Assembly: GCA_913054495.1 (NCBI GenBank)
Contig: CAJXIY010000015.1
Span: 1-41,177 of the forward strand
Origin: an uncultured Gammaproteobacteria bacterium
GTDB lineage: Bacteria > Pseudomonadota > Gammaproteobacteria > Pseudomonadales > Pseudohongiellaceae
DNA: 41,177 nt
Reading direction: 5' to 3'
Within the stretch, counting starts at the first letter, position 1; each line of letters starts with the position of its first letter. A program made the position numbers and the translations under genes. Under the pieces are notes generated by a model. It searched no databases. It had not been told where the DNA came from and worked only from the letters and a program-made list of their open reading frames with translations. Shown piece after piece: positions 26,359 through 35,865 of the stretch.

Positions 26359-27570
26359 TTGGGCCTTCCCTTGAGCGCCAAGACCGAATCCTTATTCCGT
26401 TATCCTCTGCATCTTGAGAGCCTCAGTGCCCTGGTCTTTGTCACCGCGTTTGCCTACCTGCTGGCACTGGCGAGCATCATCAGTCTCGTCTTTTCGGAGG
26501 GCGCACCGATCTACATGGTCGGCCTCATCGCCGCCTTTTTACTGGTCGCCATTTTTTTCGAGTACGGGCTGGAGATAATCAGTATCTCCTGTCGGGGTAA
26601 GTCGCTGCCTCCCGCACTTTCTGTTGCCATGATCGACAGGGGCAGATTCAGTCGACAGCTGGTGATGATGTTGTTTTTTGGCAGTGTGATGTTCGGCGCG
26701 TTCTCCCGGGATCTGGACTACCTGGGGTTTTTGCTGATCTGTTTCGTCGCTCTGACTTTTCCCGCGTCGCTGGCACTCAATTCCTTGTATGAAGATTTAT
26801 ACGAAATCATCAATCCGGTGACACTCATCGGTTTTATGGTCATTACCGGCAGACACTATCTCCTTGCCACATTAGTATTCGCACTGTTAGTGACTGCCTT
26901 TTATGCCGCGGCCTTCTCAGGTGTATTCGGATTTTTACTATTTCTGCCGCTCGGCCTCTATGGCTTATTGGTCTATTTCCGATTCCTGGGTTTGACCATT
27001 TATCGTCACCGGGCAAGCTTGCTGCCGGAGAAAGATTTCGGCGCCGAAGATAGACGGATAAAACAGTTTTATGACGACAATGAAAAAATGCACGAAGTAT
27101 TGGAGTCGGCTTACTGGCAGTTGAAGGAAAATCGAGTCGACGTCGCAATCGATCTGATCAGGCCCCTTATTGAGCTGGGTAACTGGGCCAGGTTCGATGC
27201 AATTTTTGAGATTGTTTCGCAGTGGCCGAACAAGCAGCCTGGCCTGTACTTTCTCAAGCCCTATATCCCGCAGTTGCTGGCGCGGCGAAATGCCATGAGA
27301 GCTTTGGACTTGTGCCACTGGGGCCTGAAACACGACACGGATTTCACACTCGAGAATGAAACTGATCTCGAACAACTGGTAGCAGCCTGCGTATCGCGGC
27401 AACAGTTTGTTGTCGCAGTGAAACTACTGGATAACTTCGTCGACAGTAATCCAGGCCATGAATCGGCGACAAGATATCTGTCCCTGGCCGCAGACATCTG
27501 TCAGGACCGGCTGCATCACCAGGAGAAATTCGATGAGCTTAAGGATAAATTGCAAACACTCGACAAATAG
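26359..27570 (+). CDS. Membrane protein with TPR-like C-terminal part
   Basis: A 403-residue protein of unknown function. The N-terminal half is highly hydrophobic, with about six transmembrane helices (about 22-45, 50-75, 95-115, 120-140, 152-175 and 177-215). The C-terminal third is soluble and helical (about 230-403). It looks like TPR or similar helical repeats: MHEVLESAYWQLKENRVDVAIDLI, WARFDAIFEIVSQWP, RRNAMRALDLCHWGLKH and RQQFVVAVKLLDNFVDSNPG. The start is TTG. No ATG or GTG in frame precedes it, and a weak GTGAG ribosome site is just upstream. It is divergent from the Mo-hydroxylase operon and its stop is only 2 bases from the convergent nitrile hydratase operon end, without a visible terminator between. 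Confidence 0.75.
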   Translation: MGLPLSAKTESLFRYPLHLESLSALVFVTAFAYLLALASIISLVFSEGAPIYMVGLIAAFLLVAIFFEYGLEIISISCRGKSLPPALSVAMIDRGRFSRQLVMMLFFGSVMFGAFSRDLDYLGFLLICFVALTFPASLALNSLYEDLYEIINPVTLIGFMVITGRHYLLATLVFALLVTAFYAAAFSGVFGFLLFLPLGLYGLLVYFRFLGLTIYRHRASLLPEKDFGAEDRRIKQFYDDNEKMHEVLESAYWQLKENRVDVAIDLIRPLIELGNWARFDAIFEIVSQWPNKQPGLYFLKPYIPQLLARRNAMRALDLCHWGLKHDTDFTLENETDLEQLVAACVSRQQFVVAVKLLDNFVDSNPGHESATRYLSLAADICQDRLHHQEKFDELKDKLQTLDK

Positions 27571-27572
27571 AG

Positions 27573-27923
27573 TCAGCCGTTCTTCGCCGTAGACAACTCG
27601 ATAGGTCTGCCATGGGGCGTGTGCTCGTAGGCAGAAATCCACTGGTTTTTTCTAGCTGACATCTCCGAGTAACTGGAAAACTCTTTTAACACAGAAATAT
27701 TTTCCAACGCACTCAGCCAGTGTTGATAATAGGTATTGCCTAAATCCGGGTCGCCCTGACCTTGAGCATGGCGAATTTCTTCGCCGAGGACAGATGCCCA
27801 TTCATCCCACGTAAACAGGCCCTGTCGGTGCAGGGCAATCACCAGGCTAAATGCCTGCGCCTCCCAGGGTTCATTGAAGACCGGACCTTCTTTGTCGCGA
27901 GGTTGCAGCGGGAATCGATTCAT
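27573..27923 (-). CDS. Nitrile hydratase accessory protein (beta-subunit-like activator)
   Basis: I choose the ATG that overlaps the beta-subunit stop by 4 bases (ATGA). A longer frame to 27998 is open but overlaps the beta gene more. The 116-residue product is homologous to the N-terminal part of nitrile hydratase beta subunits (FNEPWEAQAFSLVIALHRQGLFTWDEWASVLGEEI, then NTYYQHWLSALENI). It matches the small activator proteins (P14K type) of cobalt nitrile hydratases. These bind the alpha subunit, help insert and oxidise cobalt, and are then swapped for the beta subunit. It is the last of three coupled genes. Its stop is 2 bases from the convergent membrane-protein stop. Confidence 0.88.
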   Translation of the reverse strand: MNRFPLQPRDKEGPVFNEPWEAQAFSLVIALHRQGLFTWDEWASVLGEEIRHAQGQGDPDLGNTYYQHWLSALENISVLKEFSSYSEMSARKNQWISAYEHTPHGRPIELSTAKNG

Positions 27924-28561
27924 GTTTCGTCCAGCGCTTGCAAATACGGTTCCCACAGGTCGATTAGCACGTCGAAGTTTTCGGCATCGCGACCCCATAA
28001 CTCCTGCGCACTAAAGCGTACCGAATACAGATGTTCACCCAGATGATTTCCCTGCGCGTTGCTATCAGGAAAAACATGACAACCATGATGGGTCACCACC
28101 GCACCGATTGACCCCTGGGCGTAGGAGGGTGCACGTGTATGGGCCGCGGTGTGAATCTTTTTCAGCCGGACGCTGTCGCCGATCCTGAAAGCCGGTGGCT
28201 TGTGTGAATCCATGGTGGTGGGCCCGCCGGATGCCAGTATTTTATCCGCGTCAGCCGGATTTGGAATTCTCAAATCATGGTTGTTTGCATCTGCATCGAG
28301 CAAACCAGTTTCGGCGAGCAACTTTTCAACACCTGCCAGCCAGTTTTCGTAGTAGGAGTTATTCAGGTAGTCTGCGGGATGTTGGCGTTCCCTGGCATGA
28401 CGAGACTGATCAATATTCCACCGCCCCAGCATGCCAGCAGCCATGGTCAGAGCAAATACACGCCGCTCCCATTCCTCATGAAATACCGGCTCCTGGGCTT
28501 CAGGCTCCGGCTTGATGGGACCCAGGCCCTGCTTTCCGCCGAGATCGTGTCCGCCGTTCAC
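27920..28561 (-). CDS. nthB: Nitrile hydratase, beta subunit
   Basis: A 213-residue protein with the family start [16 protein letters not shown], the N-terminal helical domain ([48 protein letters not shown]) and the C-terminal SH3-like barrel ([57 protein letters not shown] and LWEPYL at the end). Arg residues that touch the modified cysteines of the alpha subunit are in ERRVFAL/HTRAPSY-like positions. With the alpha subunit it hydrates nitriles to amides. Its ATG overlaps the alpha stop by 4 bases. It is the second of three coupled genes. Confidence 0.93.
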   Translation of the reverse strand: MNGGHDLGGKQGLGPIKPEPEAQEPVFHEEWERRVFALTMAAGMLGRWNIDQSRHARERQHPADYLNNSYYENWLAGVEKLLAETGLLDADANNHDLRIPNPADADKILASGGPTTMDSHKPPAFRIGDSVRLKKIHTAAHTRAPSYAQGSIGAVVTHHGCHVFPDSNAQGNHLGEHLYSVRFSAQELWGRDAENFDVLIDLWEPYLQALDET

Positions 28562-29184
28562 GGTGGGATGTTTTCCGCTACTCGGGGGTTTTTCGCTTTC
28601 TCGACACCAATCATGGCATTGCGACTCACCAACTGCCGCAGTTGTTGTTCACTCCAGCTCTCGGTACCTGCTGGACGTATTGGCAGCACCAGATAGCGCT
28701 GTTCCGATGTTGAGTCCCAGACCCTAATTGTGATACCCGCATTCAACTCCGTGCCAAACTCCCGTAATACGGAGCGGGGTTCACTGACGGCGCGGGATCG
28801 GTAGGGAGCCGATTTGTACCAGACTGGAGGCAGACCTAACATGGTCCAGGGATAACAAGAGCACAAGGTACACACGATCAGGTTATGCACCTCATCGCCA
28901 TTCTCCACCACTTGCAGATGCTCACCCTGTCTGCCGGTATAGCCCAGGCTCGACACCGCTGCAGTGGCATCATTGAGCAGTGCTGTTTTGAATTGCGGGT
29001 CAGTCCAGGCCTTGGCAATAACACGGGCACCGTTGCGTGGTCCTACCTTGTTCTCATAGGTGTCGATAATGGAGTTGAGGGTATGGGGATTCACCAGCCC
29101 CTTTTCCACCAACAGGCTCTCAAGCGCTTTTACCCGTAACTCCAGGTCTGAGGGCGCTGCGGTGTGAGAATGGTCATGGGGCAC
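28558..29184 (-). CDS. nthA: Cobalt-type nitrile hydratase, alpha subunit
   Basis: A 208-residue protein with the metal-binding claw V-C105-T-L-C108-S-C110-Y-P. Thr after the first Cys and Tyr after the last are the hallmarks of cobalt enzymes (iron enzymes have CSLCSC followed by Thr). C108 and C110 would be oxidised to sulfinic and sulfenic acids. Other family blocks are the N-terminal helices [16 protein letters not shown] and [21 protein letters not shown], then [29 protein letters not shown] and [20 protein letters not shown]. The start is GTG; the nearest ATG is out of frame. The His-rich N-terminus (HDHSH) is frequent in cobalt types. It hydrates nitriles to amides, and no amidase gene is nearby. 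It is the first of three coupled genes. Confidence 0.95.
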   Translation of the reverse strand: MPHDHSHTAAPSDLELRVKALESLLVEKGLVNPHTLNSIIDTYENKVGPRNGARVIAKAWTDPQFKTALLNDATAAVSSLGYTGRQGEHLQVVENGDEVHNLIVCTLCSCYPWTMLGLPPVWYKSAPYRSRAVSEPRSVLREFGTELNAGITIRVWDSTSEQRYLVLPIRPAGTESWSEQQLRQLVSRNAMIGVEKAKNPRVAENIPP

Positions 29185-29306
29185 GGATGCTATCTCGACA
29201 TATCAGAGTTTCAATTACAAAAAGATTCGCACAAGCTTCGATTCTATACAAGAGCAAATCAGTCCCGGGCTCGAAACAAGAAAAGAAGAAGGAAGTGCGC
29301 GGGGGG

Positions 29307-29322
29307 ACTACATAGATGTAGT
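29307..29322. promoter_or_regulatory. Perfect palindrome between nitrile hydratase and BKACE genes
   Basis: ACTACAT-AG-ATGTAGT is a perfect 7-bp inverted repeat in the 216-base region between divergent genes, about 80 bases before the BKACE ATG and 120 bases before the nitrile hydratase GTG. Its size and symmetry suit an operator for a dimeric repressor (GntR-like sites have this look), so it might control both sides. No regulator gene is in the neighbourhood. Confidence 0.45.
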
Positions 29323-29400
29323 GGTCGATTACTCCTATACTCATTTCACACTCAGGCATTTATCCAGCCGTTACCAATCCACCTGACATGGGAGTAAGGG

Positions 29401-30225
29401 ATGACTGACTCCAATCCTGTGATGATTGCGGTCGCACCGAATGGGGCCCGTAAGACCAAACAAGACCACCCCAGCCTTCCCATCAACGCCGAAGAGCTGG
29501 CAGCAACCGCTGCAAACTGCCTGGCAGCCGGCGCCTGCATGATTCACTTGCATGTGAGAGACAGACAACAGGGCCATACACTGGACCCTGATCACTATAA
29601 GACAGCCATTGCGGCAATACGTAGGGAAGCTGGCTCCGAGCTCATCGTTCAAATAACCACTGAAGCTGGCGGCATCTACCATCCCAGACAGCAAATGCAG
29701 ACGGTCAGGGAAATAAGACCCGAAGCAGTTTCGCTGGCGATCAGGGAATTGTGTCCCGCGGCAGGTGACGAATCCGTCGCTGCAGACTTCTTTGCTTGGC
29801 TCTATCGTGAGCGTATATCTACACAATACATACTCTATACCAGGGAGGATATACAGCGTTTCAACGCGCTTCAATCGAGAGGCATTATCCCGCAGGAAGA
29901 AGCTACAATATTATTGGTCCTGGGCAAATACAGTAGTGATCAACAATCCAGTGCTGAAGACCTGCCGCCGTTGTTGGCGGAAGTGAAGCAACAGAATAGC
30001 TGGTGGCTATGCGCCTTCGGTGCAGCAGAATCTGCTTGCATGCACAGTGCAGTGGAACTGGGAGGACATTGCCGAGTAGGTTTTGAAAACAATTTGTACT
30101 ATCCAGATGGTAGTACAGCACCTGACAACGATTCTTTGGTATCTTTACTGGCCGAGAATGCGGCAAAGCTCGGTCGCCGCTACGCGTCACCCGCCGAAGC
30201 CAGAGAACTTATGGGAATAAGATGA
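29401..30225 (+). CDS. BKACE-family beta-keto acid cleavage enzyme (DUF849)
   Basis: A 274-residue TIM-barrel protein. Family motifs are VAPNGARKT at the start, the zinc-binding His pair IH49-L-H51-VRD, the strand SELIVQITTEAGG (usually QxTTGG), VSLAIRELC (usually ASLNxGS), and VGFENN with E229, the third metal ligand. BKACE enzymes split a beta-keto acid with acetyl-CoA, giving a CoA ester and acetoacetate. The best known is the 3-keto-5-aminohexanoate enzyme of lysine fermentation. The usual substrate-binding residues differ (for example TTEAGG instead of TTGGG), so the keto acid is unknown. It is divergent from the nitrile hydratase genes with a palindrome between. A shared pathway is a possible inference. 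A ribosome site, GGGAGTAAGG, precedes the ATG. Confidence 0.9.
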   Translation: MTDSNPVMIAVAPNGARKTKQDHPSLPINAEELAATAANCLAAGACMIHLHVRDRQQGHTLDPDHYKTAIAAIRREAGSELIVQITTEAGGIYHPRQQMQTVREIRPEAVSLAIRELCPAAGDESVAADFFAWLYRERISTQYILYTREDIQRFNALQSRGIIPQEEATILLVLGKYSSDQQSSAEDLPPLLAEVKQQNSWWLCAFGAAESACMHSAVELGGHCRVGFENNLYYPDGSTAPDNDSLVSLLAENAAKLGRRYASPAEARELMGIR

Positions 30226-30900
30226 TGATTAGTCACATCTATGTCTTTCCTGGCCCAGCTACGATCAGAATCGATAGACTAGCTTAGTAAGGTGAAATGC
30301 CTATCGATCTTGGTGAATTGAAGCCTAAATAGGCCAAAGATTCGCTCCAGGGGAACTATTTCCCTAATTTCAGACAAGAAATAACTTACTCATATCTTCA
30401 AAGTACAATTTATCCAGTGAAAAGGTCATTTCTTTTTCGAATCGCTGGCAAATTAAGGCGAAGTGCCTGCCACTACACTGCAGTTTTTTGGAAAATGGCT
30501 TTTCTGCGCCATGTTGTTACCTTAGCTGTATCATTTTGTAACAATTCTAATAAATACAACAACTTATGCTTCTTTGAATAAGACCAATTTTGGCAATTCC
30601 CATTCATATTTAATATCTTTAAGTATCAAATACTTATCGATTACTTAGGCAATGCTTTTATTTCGAATTTCTAGCACAATTTAGCACTAAATGTGGCGAA
30701 TTTATGTTGATAGCCTTCGGCCCAAGCATAGCGCAGAAATACAGTATCTCTTTGAAAATAATTGCGTGGAAATAAAAAACGCACAATTAGGTAAATTGAT
30801 TCTCTCGCCGAAACCGTCTTTTCGAGTGGTTTCATGTGGGCATTTCTGCAGCAAAGCAATCACAACTAACTATTAAAATACTACATTTGGGGGCATTTGA
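30226..30900. other. AT-rich intergenic region before the TonB receptor
   Basis: This 675-base stretch is clearly richer in A and T than its neighbours. I see no convincing gene: the longest frame (30691-30876, plus) has no ribosome site and unusual composition. No long hairpin or repeat is seen. The last bases carry GGGGG before the ATG of the receptor gene. It probably holds that gene's promoter and a long 5-prime leader, but no box is clear enough to name. Confidence 0.5.
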
Positions 30901-33838
30901 ATGACAAATAAATCCATTTCAATTACACGCAAGAAAGTACCTTTTGCGAGGAAGGGGCTCGGTGCAGCTATATGTGCATTGGCCCTGACAATAGGTAGTC
31001 CTGCCTTCTCGCAAGATACCGACGGCTCGGTTCGTGGAATAGTCCAGGGCGCCAACAATTCGACGGTTGTCGAAGTAGTGAACACTTCCAGAGGCACGAC
31101 CCGTTCTGAATCAACTAATGCAGACGGTGAGTTTCGCATCAGTGGACTCGCACCAGGTTCCTATCAGGTCCGTGTTCTCCAGGACGGAACAGTCGTCGAT
31201 ACGCTCGATGTTAACGTAACATTGGGTAGCTCTAACCGGATAACCCTGGCTACAACCACCGCCGTGATTAATGAAATCGTGACAACAGGCAGGCGGCGTG
31301 CCGCTGTCGACACAAGTATCGCGGAGTCGGGCCTGGTCATTAGCGCGGAACTGCTACTGGAAATGCCGATCAGGCGAGACCTGACTTCGGTGGCTCTTCT
31401 CGCTCCGGGCACTACCTTAGGCGATAACCGTTTCGGTAACCTTGCTTCATTCGGTGGCGCATCGATAGCTGAAAATACCAGTTTCATCAACGGTCTGAAC
31501 ACCACCAACTTCAGAACCGGAGTCGGTTTCTCACAGGTTCCTTTCGAATTCTACGATACCCTGCAAATCAAGACCGGTGGCTACTCGGCCAAGTACGGTC
31601 GTTCCCTGGGTGGTGTGATGAATGCCACGACCAAGAGTGGCTCGAACGAGTGGGACTTCGGCTTTAACCTTTACCGCACAAGTGAACTGGAGCATAGCCC
31701 AAACACTTACCTCGCGGCTAACTCTGAAGATGAAAACGACAATGATACCAAGGATGTTTACCTTTCCGGCCCGATCATCAAGGATCGTCTGTTCTTCTAT
31801 TTCCTGTATAGTGATGAGGTTAAAGACCAGCGTTACGCAGGAATCCAGTCAGAGCGTGACTATGATTACAGCGTCGACGAAGAATTCTACGGTTTTAAAA
31901 TAGATGGTTACATCACGCCTGATCACCACGTCGAATATACGGAATTCAAAGACACCCGTAACGGCATTGAGTCTGTTTATGGCTTCGATGGAGTTACCTT
32001 CGCAAGAGGTGACTATCTCGGTGACACCGTGTATTCAGAAGGCGGTAAGAACTGGATTGCCACCTACACCGGTAATTTCGGTGACGACTTGCAGGTGTCT
32101 ATCTCCTACGGTGAAAATGAAGCCAACCGGACTACGGCTCCGTCCACTGCCAGCCTTCCGGTAGTCTATAATTACATCGATGGTGGTTTTCAGGCGGTCG
32201 GAGGCTGGACAAATTTCAACGTCGACGCAGGATTCGACAAGCGTGAGATGGAGCGTGCGGACATTATATGGACCGGCTTCTCCGGTCACACAATATCCCT
32301 CGGTATCGATAACGAAGAAACCTTCTCCACTGAGAACCGTATAAACTCCGGTGGGGTTTACTGGCTGCGTGATCCGACCAACGTCTATAACCAATGCTCT
32401 CCTACGGATTGTCCACAGGGTGCCAACGCTCGTAAACGGACCTATAAAGTAGGTGGTAGCTTCGAAACCAAGTCCGATGCGTACTACCTGCAAGACATCT
32501 GGGAAGTGACGGATCGATTGACTCTGGAACTGGGTATTCGAAACGAGTCGTTTCAAAACTTCAATAGCGGCGGCGGCATCTTCGTCGAAGTAGAGGACCA
32601 GTGGGCGCCTCGACTGGCGGCGGTATTTGATCCAGTGGGTAATGGCCGCTCCAAGTTTTTTGCTAACTACGGCGAGTACTATCTGCCAATAGCTGCCAAC
32701 ACCAACATCCGTATGTCGGGTAATGAAACTTATATTCACGACTATTATGACTGGGATGGTGTAAGTATTGGCAGTGAGCAGGTACCTGCTAACCTCGGTC
32801 CTATATACGATACCATCGTCTACGGCGACGGCACCATACATGATACCAGGTCGACAACGGATGCTAATATCGAAGCGATGTTCCAGAAAGAATATATCCT
32901 GGGTTACCAGACCACACTGGATACCAATATCGGGTTTGGCAACTTCGAGCTCGGCACGATTCAGCTAGGCATAAAAGGAATCTGGCGAGAGCTGGATACC
33001 GCGATCGAGGACGTGGCTATCGATGCTGCTGTAATTAACTATTACAACAGCACAGGTAACTGGACCGCCGATGGAACCGTGGAAGATACATTTGGCGGAT
33101 TTCACCAGTATGTGCTCACTAATCCTGGCAAGGCCATGTCGGTCTATATTCCAGAAAATGACGAGCAAATCAACCTGACCGCGGCTCAGCTCGGTTATCC
33201 AAAGGCGACGCGGGACTATACTGCTATCGAGTTGACTCTGAATCGGCCGCTTCAGAATGGCTGGGCAATGGACCTGTCTTACACCTGGTCAGAGAGCGAG
33301 AGCGAGGGCAACCACGAAGGCTATGTGATATCAGACATCGCGCAAGACGATGCGGGTATTACACAAAACTTCGACCAGCCCGGGCTGACTGACTTCACCG
33401 ATGGCCCACTGCCGAACGACCGGACTCACACCTTGAAAGCATTCGGAAGCTATGATTTCAACAACGGCTTGCGGATCGGTGCGAACTTCCTGCTGCAGTC
33501 AGGACGGCCGTTTGGGTGTGCATCCAACTGACACTTTTGCGGCAGCATACGGTGCGTTTTCTCGCTACTGCGGAGGAGTCCCCCAGAAGCGTGGCAATCT
33601 TGGAGAACTGCCGACCATAACAAATATGGATCTTACCGCTCAATATAACCTGCAATGGGGTAATACCGACGTATTACTGACTGTGGATATATTCAACTTG
33701 TTTAATTCTGATAAGAAGGTTCGTATCAGTGAAATCGGTGAAACCTTCTCCGGTGCTCCACGTCCTGATTATCTGAAACCTGAAGCCTATCAGTGTCCAC
33801 GCACACTACGGTTGAGTGCTAGATTCAACCTGTTCTAA
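30901..33838 (+). pseudogene. TonB-dependent receptor (Oar-like), frameshifted near C-terminus
   Basis: The long frame gives 876 residues: a signal peptide (about 1-38, ending FSQD), an N-terminal carboxypeptidase-regulatory-like domain (GIVQGANNSTVVEVVNTSRGTTRSE, about 43-120), the plug (EIVTTGRRRAAVDTSIAES, INGLNTTNFRTGVGF, GGYSAKYGRSLGGVMNATTKSGSN) and a beta-barrel. It ends at TGA 33529-33531 in QSGRPFGCASN. The last 100 or so residues, including LGVHPTD, YGAFSRYCGGVPQKRG, the barrel strands and the final Phe of LSARFNLF, follow in the next frame to TAA 33838. Homologues I recall have SGRP-x-x-C-LG-x-HPTD there, so a loss of about 8 bases near 33511 would explain it. It may be a real mutation or an assembly error. 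Intact, it would import a ligand across the outer membrane. Confidence 0.85.
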
Positions 33839-33845
33839 CAGGATT

Positions 33846-33866
33846 TTCTTAAGACTTCGTCTTAGG
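33846..33866 (+). terminator. Hairpin just after the TonB receptor
   Basis: CTTAAGAC-TTC-GTCTTAGG is an 8-bp stem (one G-T pair) with a three-base loop, starting 8 bases after the receptor stop. It lacks a T-run. It could stabilise the mRNA end or be the first part of the termination region that ends in the strong terminator 45 bases further on. Confidence 0.4.
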
Positions 33867-33910
33867 AATTTCCAGAAGGCTTTGTAGTTTAAAGCCGCAA
33901 AAAAATTAAC

Positions 33911-33939
33911 GGCTGGCTCTTAGGAGTCAGCCTTTTTTT
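33911..33939 (+). terminator. Rho-independent terminator of the TonB receptor
   Basis: GGCTGGCT-CTTAGG-AGTCAGCC gives an 8-bp stem (one G-T pair), followed at once by seven Ts. It is a clear plus-strand terminator about 75 bases after the receptor stop. Confidence 0.85.
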
Positions 33940-34096
33940 GACCCGAATTACCAACTTGAGATGCAGTTATTAAAACCCCGGAAGACATGAGCACGTGGGT
34001 GCCCAATTTACATCCAGGCGGTCAACGACCACTGTGGGTAAATGCGAAGAACGCCTGTTCAATTGAATATTTAGTCTATAGGGAATGCTGTCCACG

Positions 34097-34116
34097 GCAG
34101 GATAAAATCGTCCTGC
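34097..34116 (-). terminator. Hairpin after the DHDPS-like gene
   Basis: GCAGGA-CGATTTTA-TCCTGC on the minus strand is a 6-bp exact stem, 5 bases beyond the stop of the minus-strand DHDPS-like gene. It has no T-run, so a terminator role is uncertain. Confidence 0.3.
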
Positions 34117-34121
34117 ACTCG

Positions 34122-35108
34122 CTACGAAATTAAATACGGTTTCAGTGCATCGAAACGATATTCGATTTCGGCAATTTGCTGAGTGGAAAAACTGTATTCA
34201 CCCCGGCGTGACTTGGTGGTCTTGAAGACACCGCGTTTCTGCAGGATGTAGAGGCGCACGCCAGGAATAAGTTGATCCAGATTTTGAATCAGCAACAGGC
34301 GACTATAACAATCCCGCAGTTCCTCCTGCCGACCTTGCAGATGTAACTGCCACAGCTTAGCGTAGACATCACCGTACATGGCTCCGCCGGTCATCACGCC
34401 ATCTGTGCCGATGCGCATTTCATAGAGCCAGCCACGACCGAGAGTGGCGCCAAACACACTCTTTATGGGGTCAGGCTGGTAGGCCTGTAGTGCCAGCATG
34501 CGCTCGTGCACGCGGCCATATTCTTCCTTAATATAGCCACATTGCGGCAAATCTCGCGCCAGTTGTACCAGGAATTCAATGGTGAGTTCGATATCGGGGC
34601 CACCACTGGTCTGGACAAAAATTGGCCTGTCGGTTACCTCACACAAGGCCGCGTAATAGGCATGTATTTCCGCCAGTGAATTCGCCGAGGTGGGAGGTAT
34701 GGCGATCATGCCATCTGGAGATAGTGACTCTGCCACCTTCGCATACTGCAACATGCCCGCGGTGTCCTGGGCTTGCACCCCTAGTACCAGCACCATGTTA
34801 CGACCACGATTGGCCTCCGCCAGCACTTCAAATCCCCGTACCCGTTCTTCGACGCTGAGATAGCGTTGCTCGCTGGAGTTTTGTGGCCACACCACACCCT
34901 GCACGCCACACCGATCACAGAACGCTACTTCCTTCGCCAGGTCTTCGTAGTCGACTTCCCCGGATTCGGTATAGGGTGTGCTCAGTATCATCAATGCCCC
35001 CCGCATGGCTTTACCACTGGCGGCATACACAGGCGTAAAAGGCATGGCGGCGGTGACGGCGATTCCGGCTAGACATTGACGGCGGGTTAAGTAGGGATTG
35101 ATCGGCAT
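34122..35108 (-). CDS. Tat-exported DHDPS/N-acetylneuraminate-lyase family protein
   Basis: A 328-residue protein with a twin-Arg signal at the start (R9-R10 in LTRRQCLAG, cleavage near VYAAS). The rest is a TIM barrel of the dihydrodipicolinate synthase family: LSTPYTESGEVDYEDLAKEVAFC, GVVWPQNSSEQRYLSVEERV (usually GTTGE), IAIPPTSANS, PIFVQTSGG and the Schiff-base Lys K194 in CGYIKEE. The catalytic Tyr of the usual P-Y-Y-N-K block is absent (PPTSAN), so typical aldol chemistry is unlikely or changed. Family members with Tat signals are known in environmental genomes but have no assigned reaction. AGGAGG lies 9 bases before the ATG. It is apart from the next minus-strand gene by about 140 bases. 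Confidence 0.87.
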   Translation of the reverse strand: MPINPYLTRRQCLAGIAVTAAMPFTPVYAASGKAMRGALMILSTPYTESGEVDYEDLAKEVAFCDRCGVQGVVWPQNSSEQRYLSVEERVRGFEVLAEANRGRNMVLVLGVQAQDTAGMLQYAKVAESLSPDGMIAIPPTSANSLAEIHAYYAALCEVTDRPIFVQTSGGPDIELTIEFLVQLARDLPQCGYIKEEYGRVHERMLALQAYQPDPIKSVFGATLGRGWLYEMRIGTDGVMTGGAMYGDVYAKLWQLHLQGRQEELRDCYSRLLLIQNLDQLIPGVRLYILQKRGVFKTTKSRRGEYSFSTQQIAEIEYRFDALKPYLIS

Positions 35109-35250
35109 AGCGTCTTGCCTCCTGGCGGTAGTTTCACTTAAATTGATTCGCGGTTTTCGGTCGCCGCGATTAGGTATTTACTCCTGGAATTTAGGGAGTC
35201 TCTTAGTTAAGTATTCAGAATCATTTTTACCTGCATTATCAAGCCTTCGA

Positions 35251-35865
35251 TCAACCTTGTTTTTCGGATTTGCGTCGACTTAATTCATGCTCGATCGCGC
35301 CAACATTTTTGTCCAGCATGCCCCTGGCCGAATGCAACTTGCTTTCCAAGATCTCTAACTCCTCTTCGCTGTCATCGGTCAAGCCGTTGCGAAAGATTCT
35401 GACACATTCATTGACCGCTTCGGTATAGCTGGAGTTGGTCTCCATCAATAGCTCATCCAATTGCTCCTGGGTATGGGGAATTAACTGCTCGGGGAACAAT
35501 TTCTGTTTTAATACGTCGCAAACATCGGTTTCAAAAATTTCATCGATAGCGCGCGCGACAAAGATTTCCAGATTATCCCTGAAGTGTTTGGACCGAACCG
35601 CATTGTCGGCGAAGAAATCGTCTATCACCTTGACGTTCTTCTTGTTGCAGTGCAGAAACTCATCCGCGTCGTCGACGTTCTCGGGAATATTGAATTTGAC
35701 CGTGCGGTGATCATCGCCGATCTCTGACTGGTACAGATCTACCGTGCGGGCCACTATGGCGCGTTTCGCGCCGTTCATGGTGTTCCAGGCTCGGTCGTAG
35801 TACCACTTCACAATATTACTGGCCGAATAGCCGTGGAATGCGGGACGCATATCAAATACTTTCAT
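35251..35865 (-). CDS. Unrecognised acidic cytoplasmic protein
   Basis: I choose the ATG with GAAGGAG 9 bases upstream. A TTG two codons earlier also opens the frame. The 204-residue product has no signal or membrane segment. It starts MKVFDMRPAFHGYSASNIVKWYYDRAW and is rich in acidic and charged helices (NVDDADEFLHCNKKNVKVIDDFFADN, then HTQEQLDELLMETNSSYTEAV and DDSEEELEILESKLHSARGML, a likely coiled coil). I do not recognise the family. It might be a helical regulatory or binding protein. It is divergent from the PQQ dehydrogenase gene, 250 bases away, and lies behind the DHDPS-like gene on the same strand. Confidence 0.7.
   Translation of the reverse strand: MKVFDMRPAFHGYSASNIVKWYYDRAWNTMNGAKRAIVARTVDLYQSEIGDDHRTVKFNIPENVDDADEFLHCNKKNVKVIDDFFADNAVRSKHFRDNLEIFVARAIDEIFETDVCDVLKQKLFPEQLIPHTQEQLDELLMETNSSYTEAVNECVRIFRNGLTDDSEEELEILESKLHSARGMLDKNVGAIEHELSRRKSEKQG

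Noticed and set aside
30691-30876. Small gene in the AT-rich region before the TonB receptor
   Set aside because: No ribosome site, no signal or domain, and composition like the surrounding non-coding DNA.
32035-32841. Minus-strand open frame of 268 codons inside the TonB receptor
   Set aside because: Antisense shadow of a strongly supported barrel gene, without a start signal or recognisable domain.
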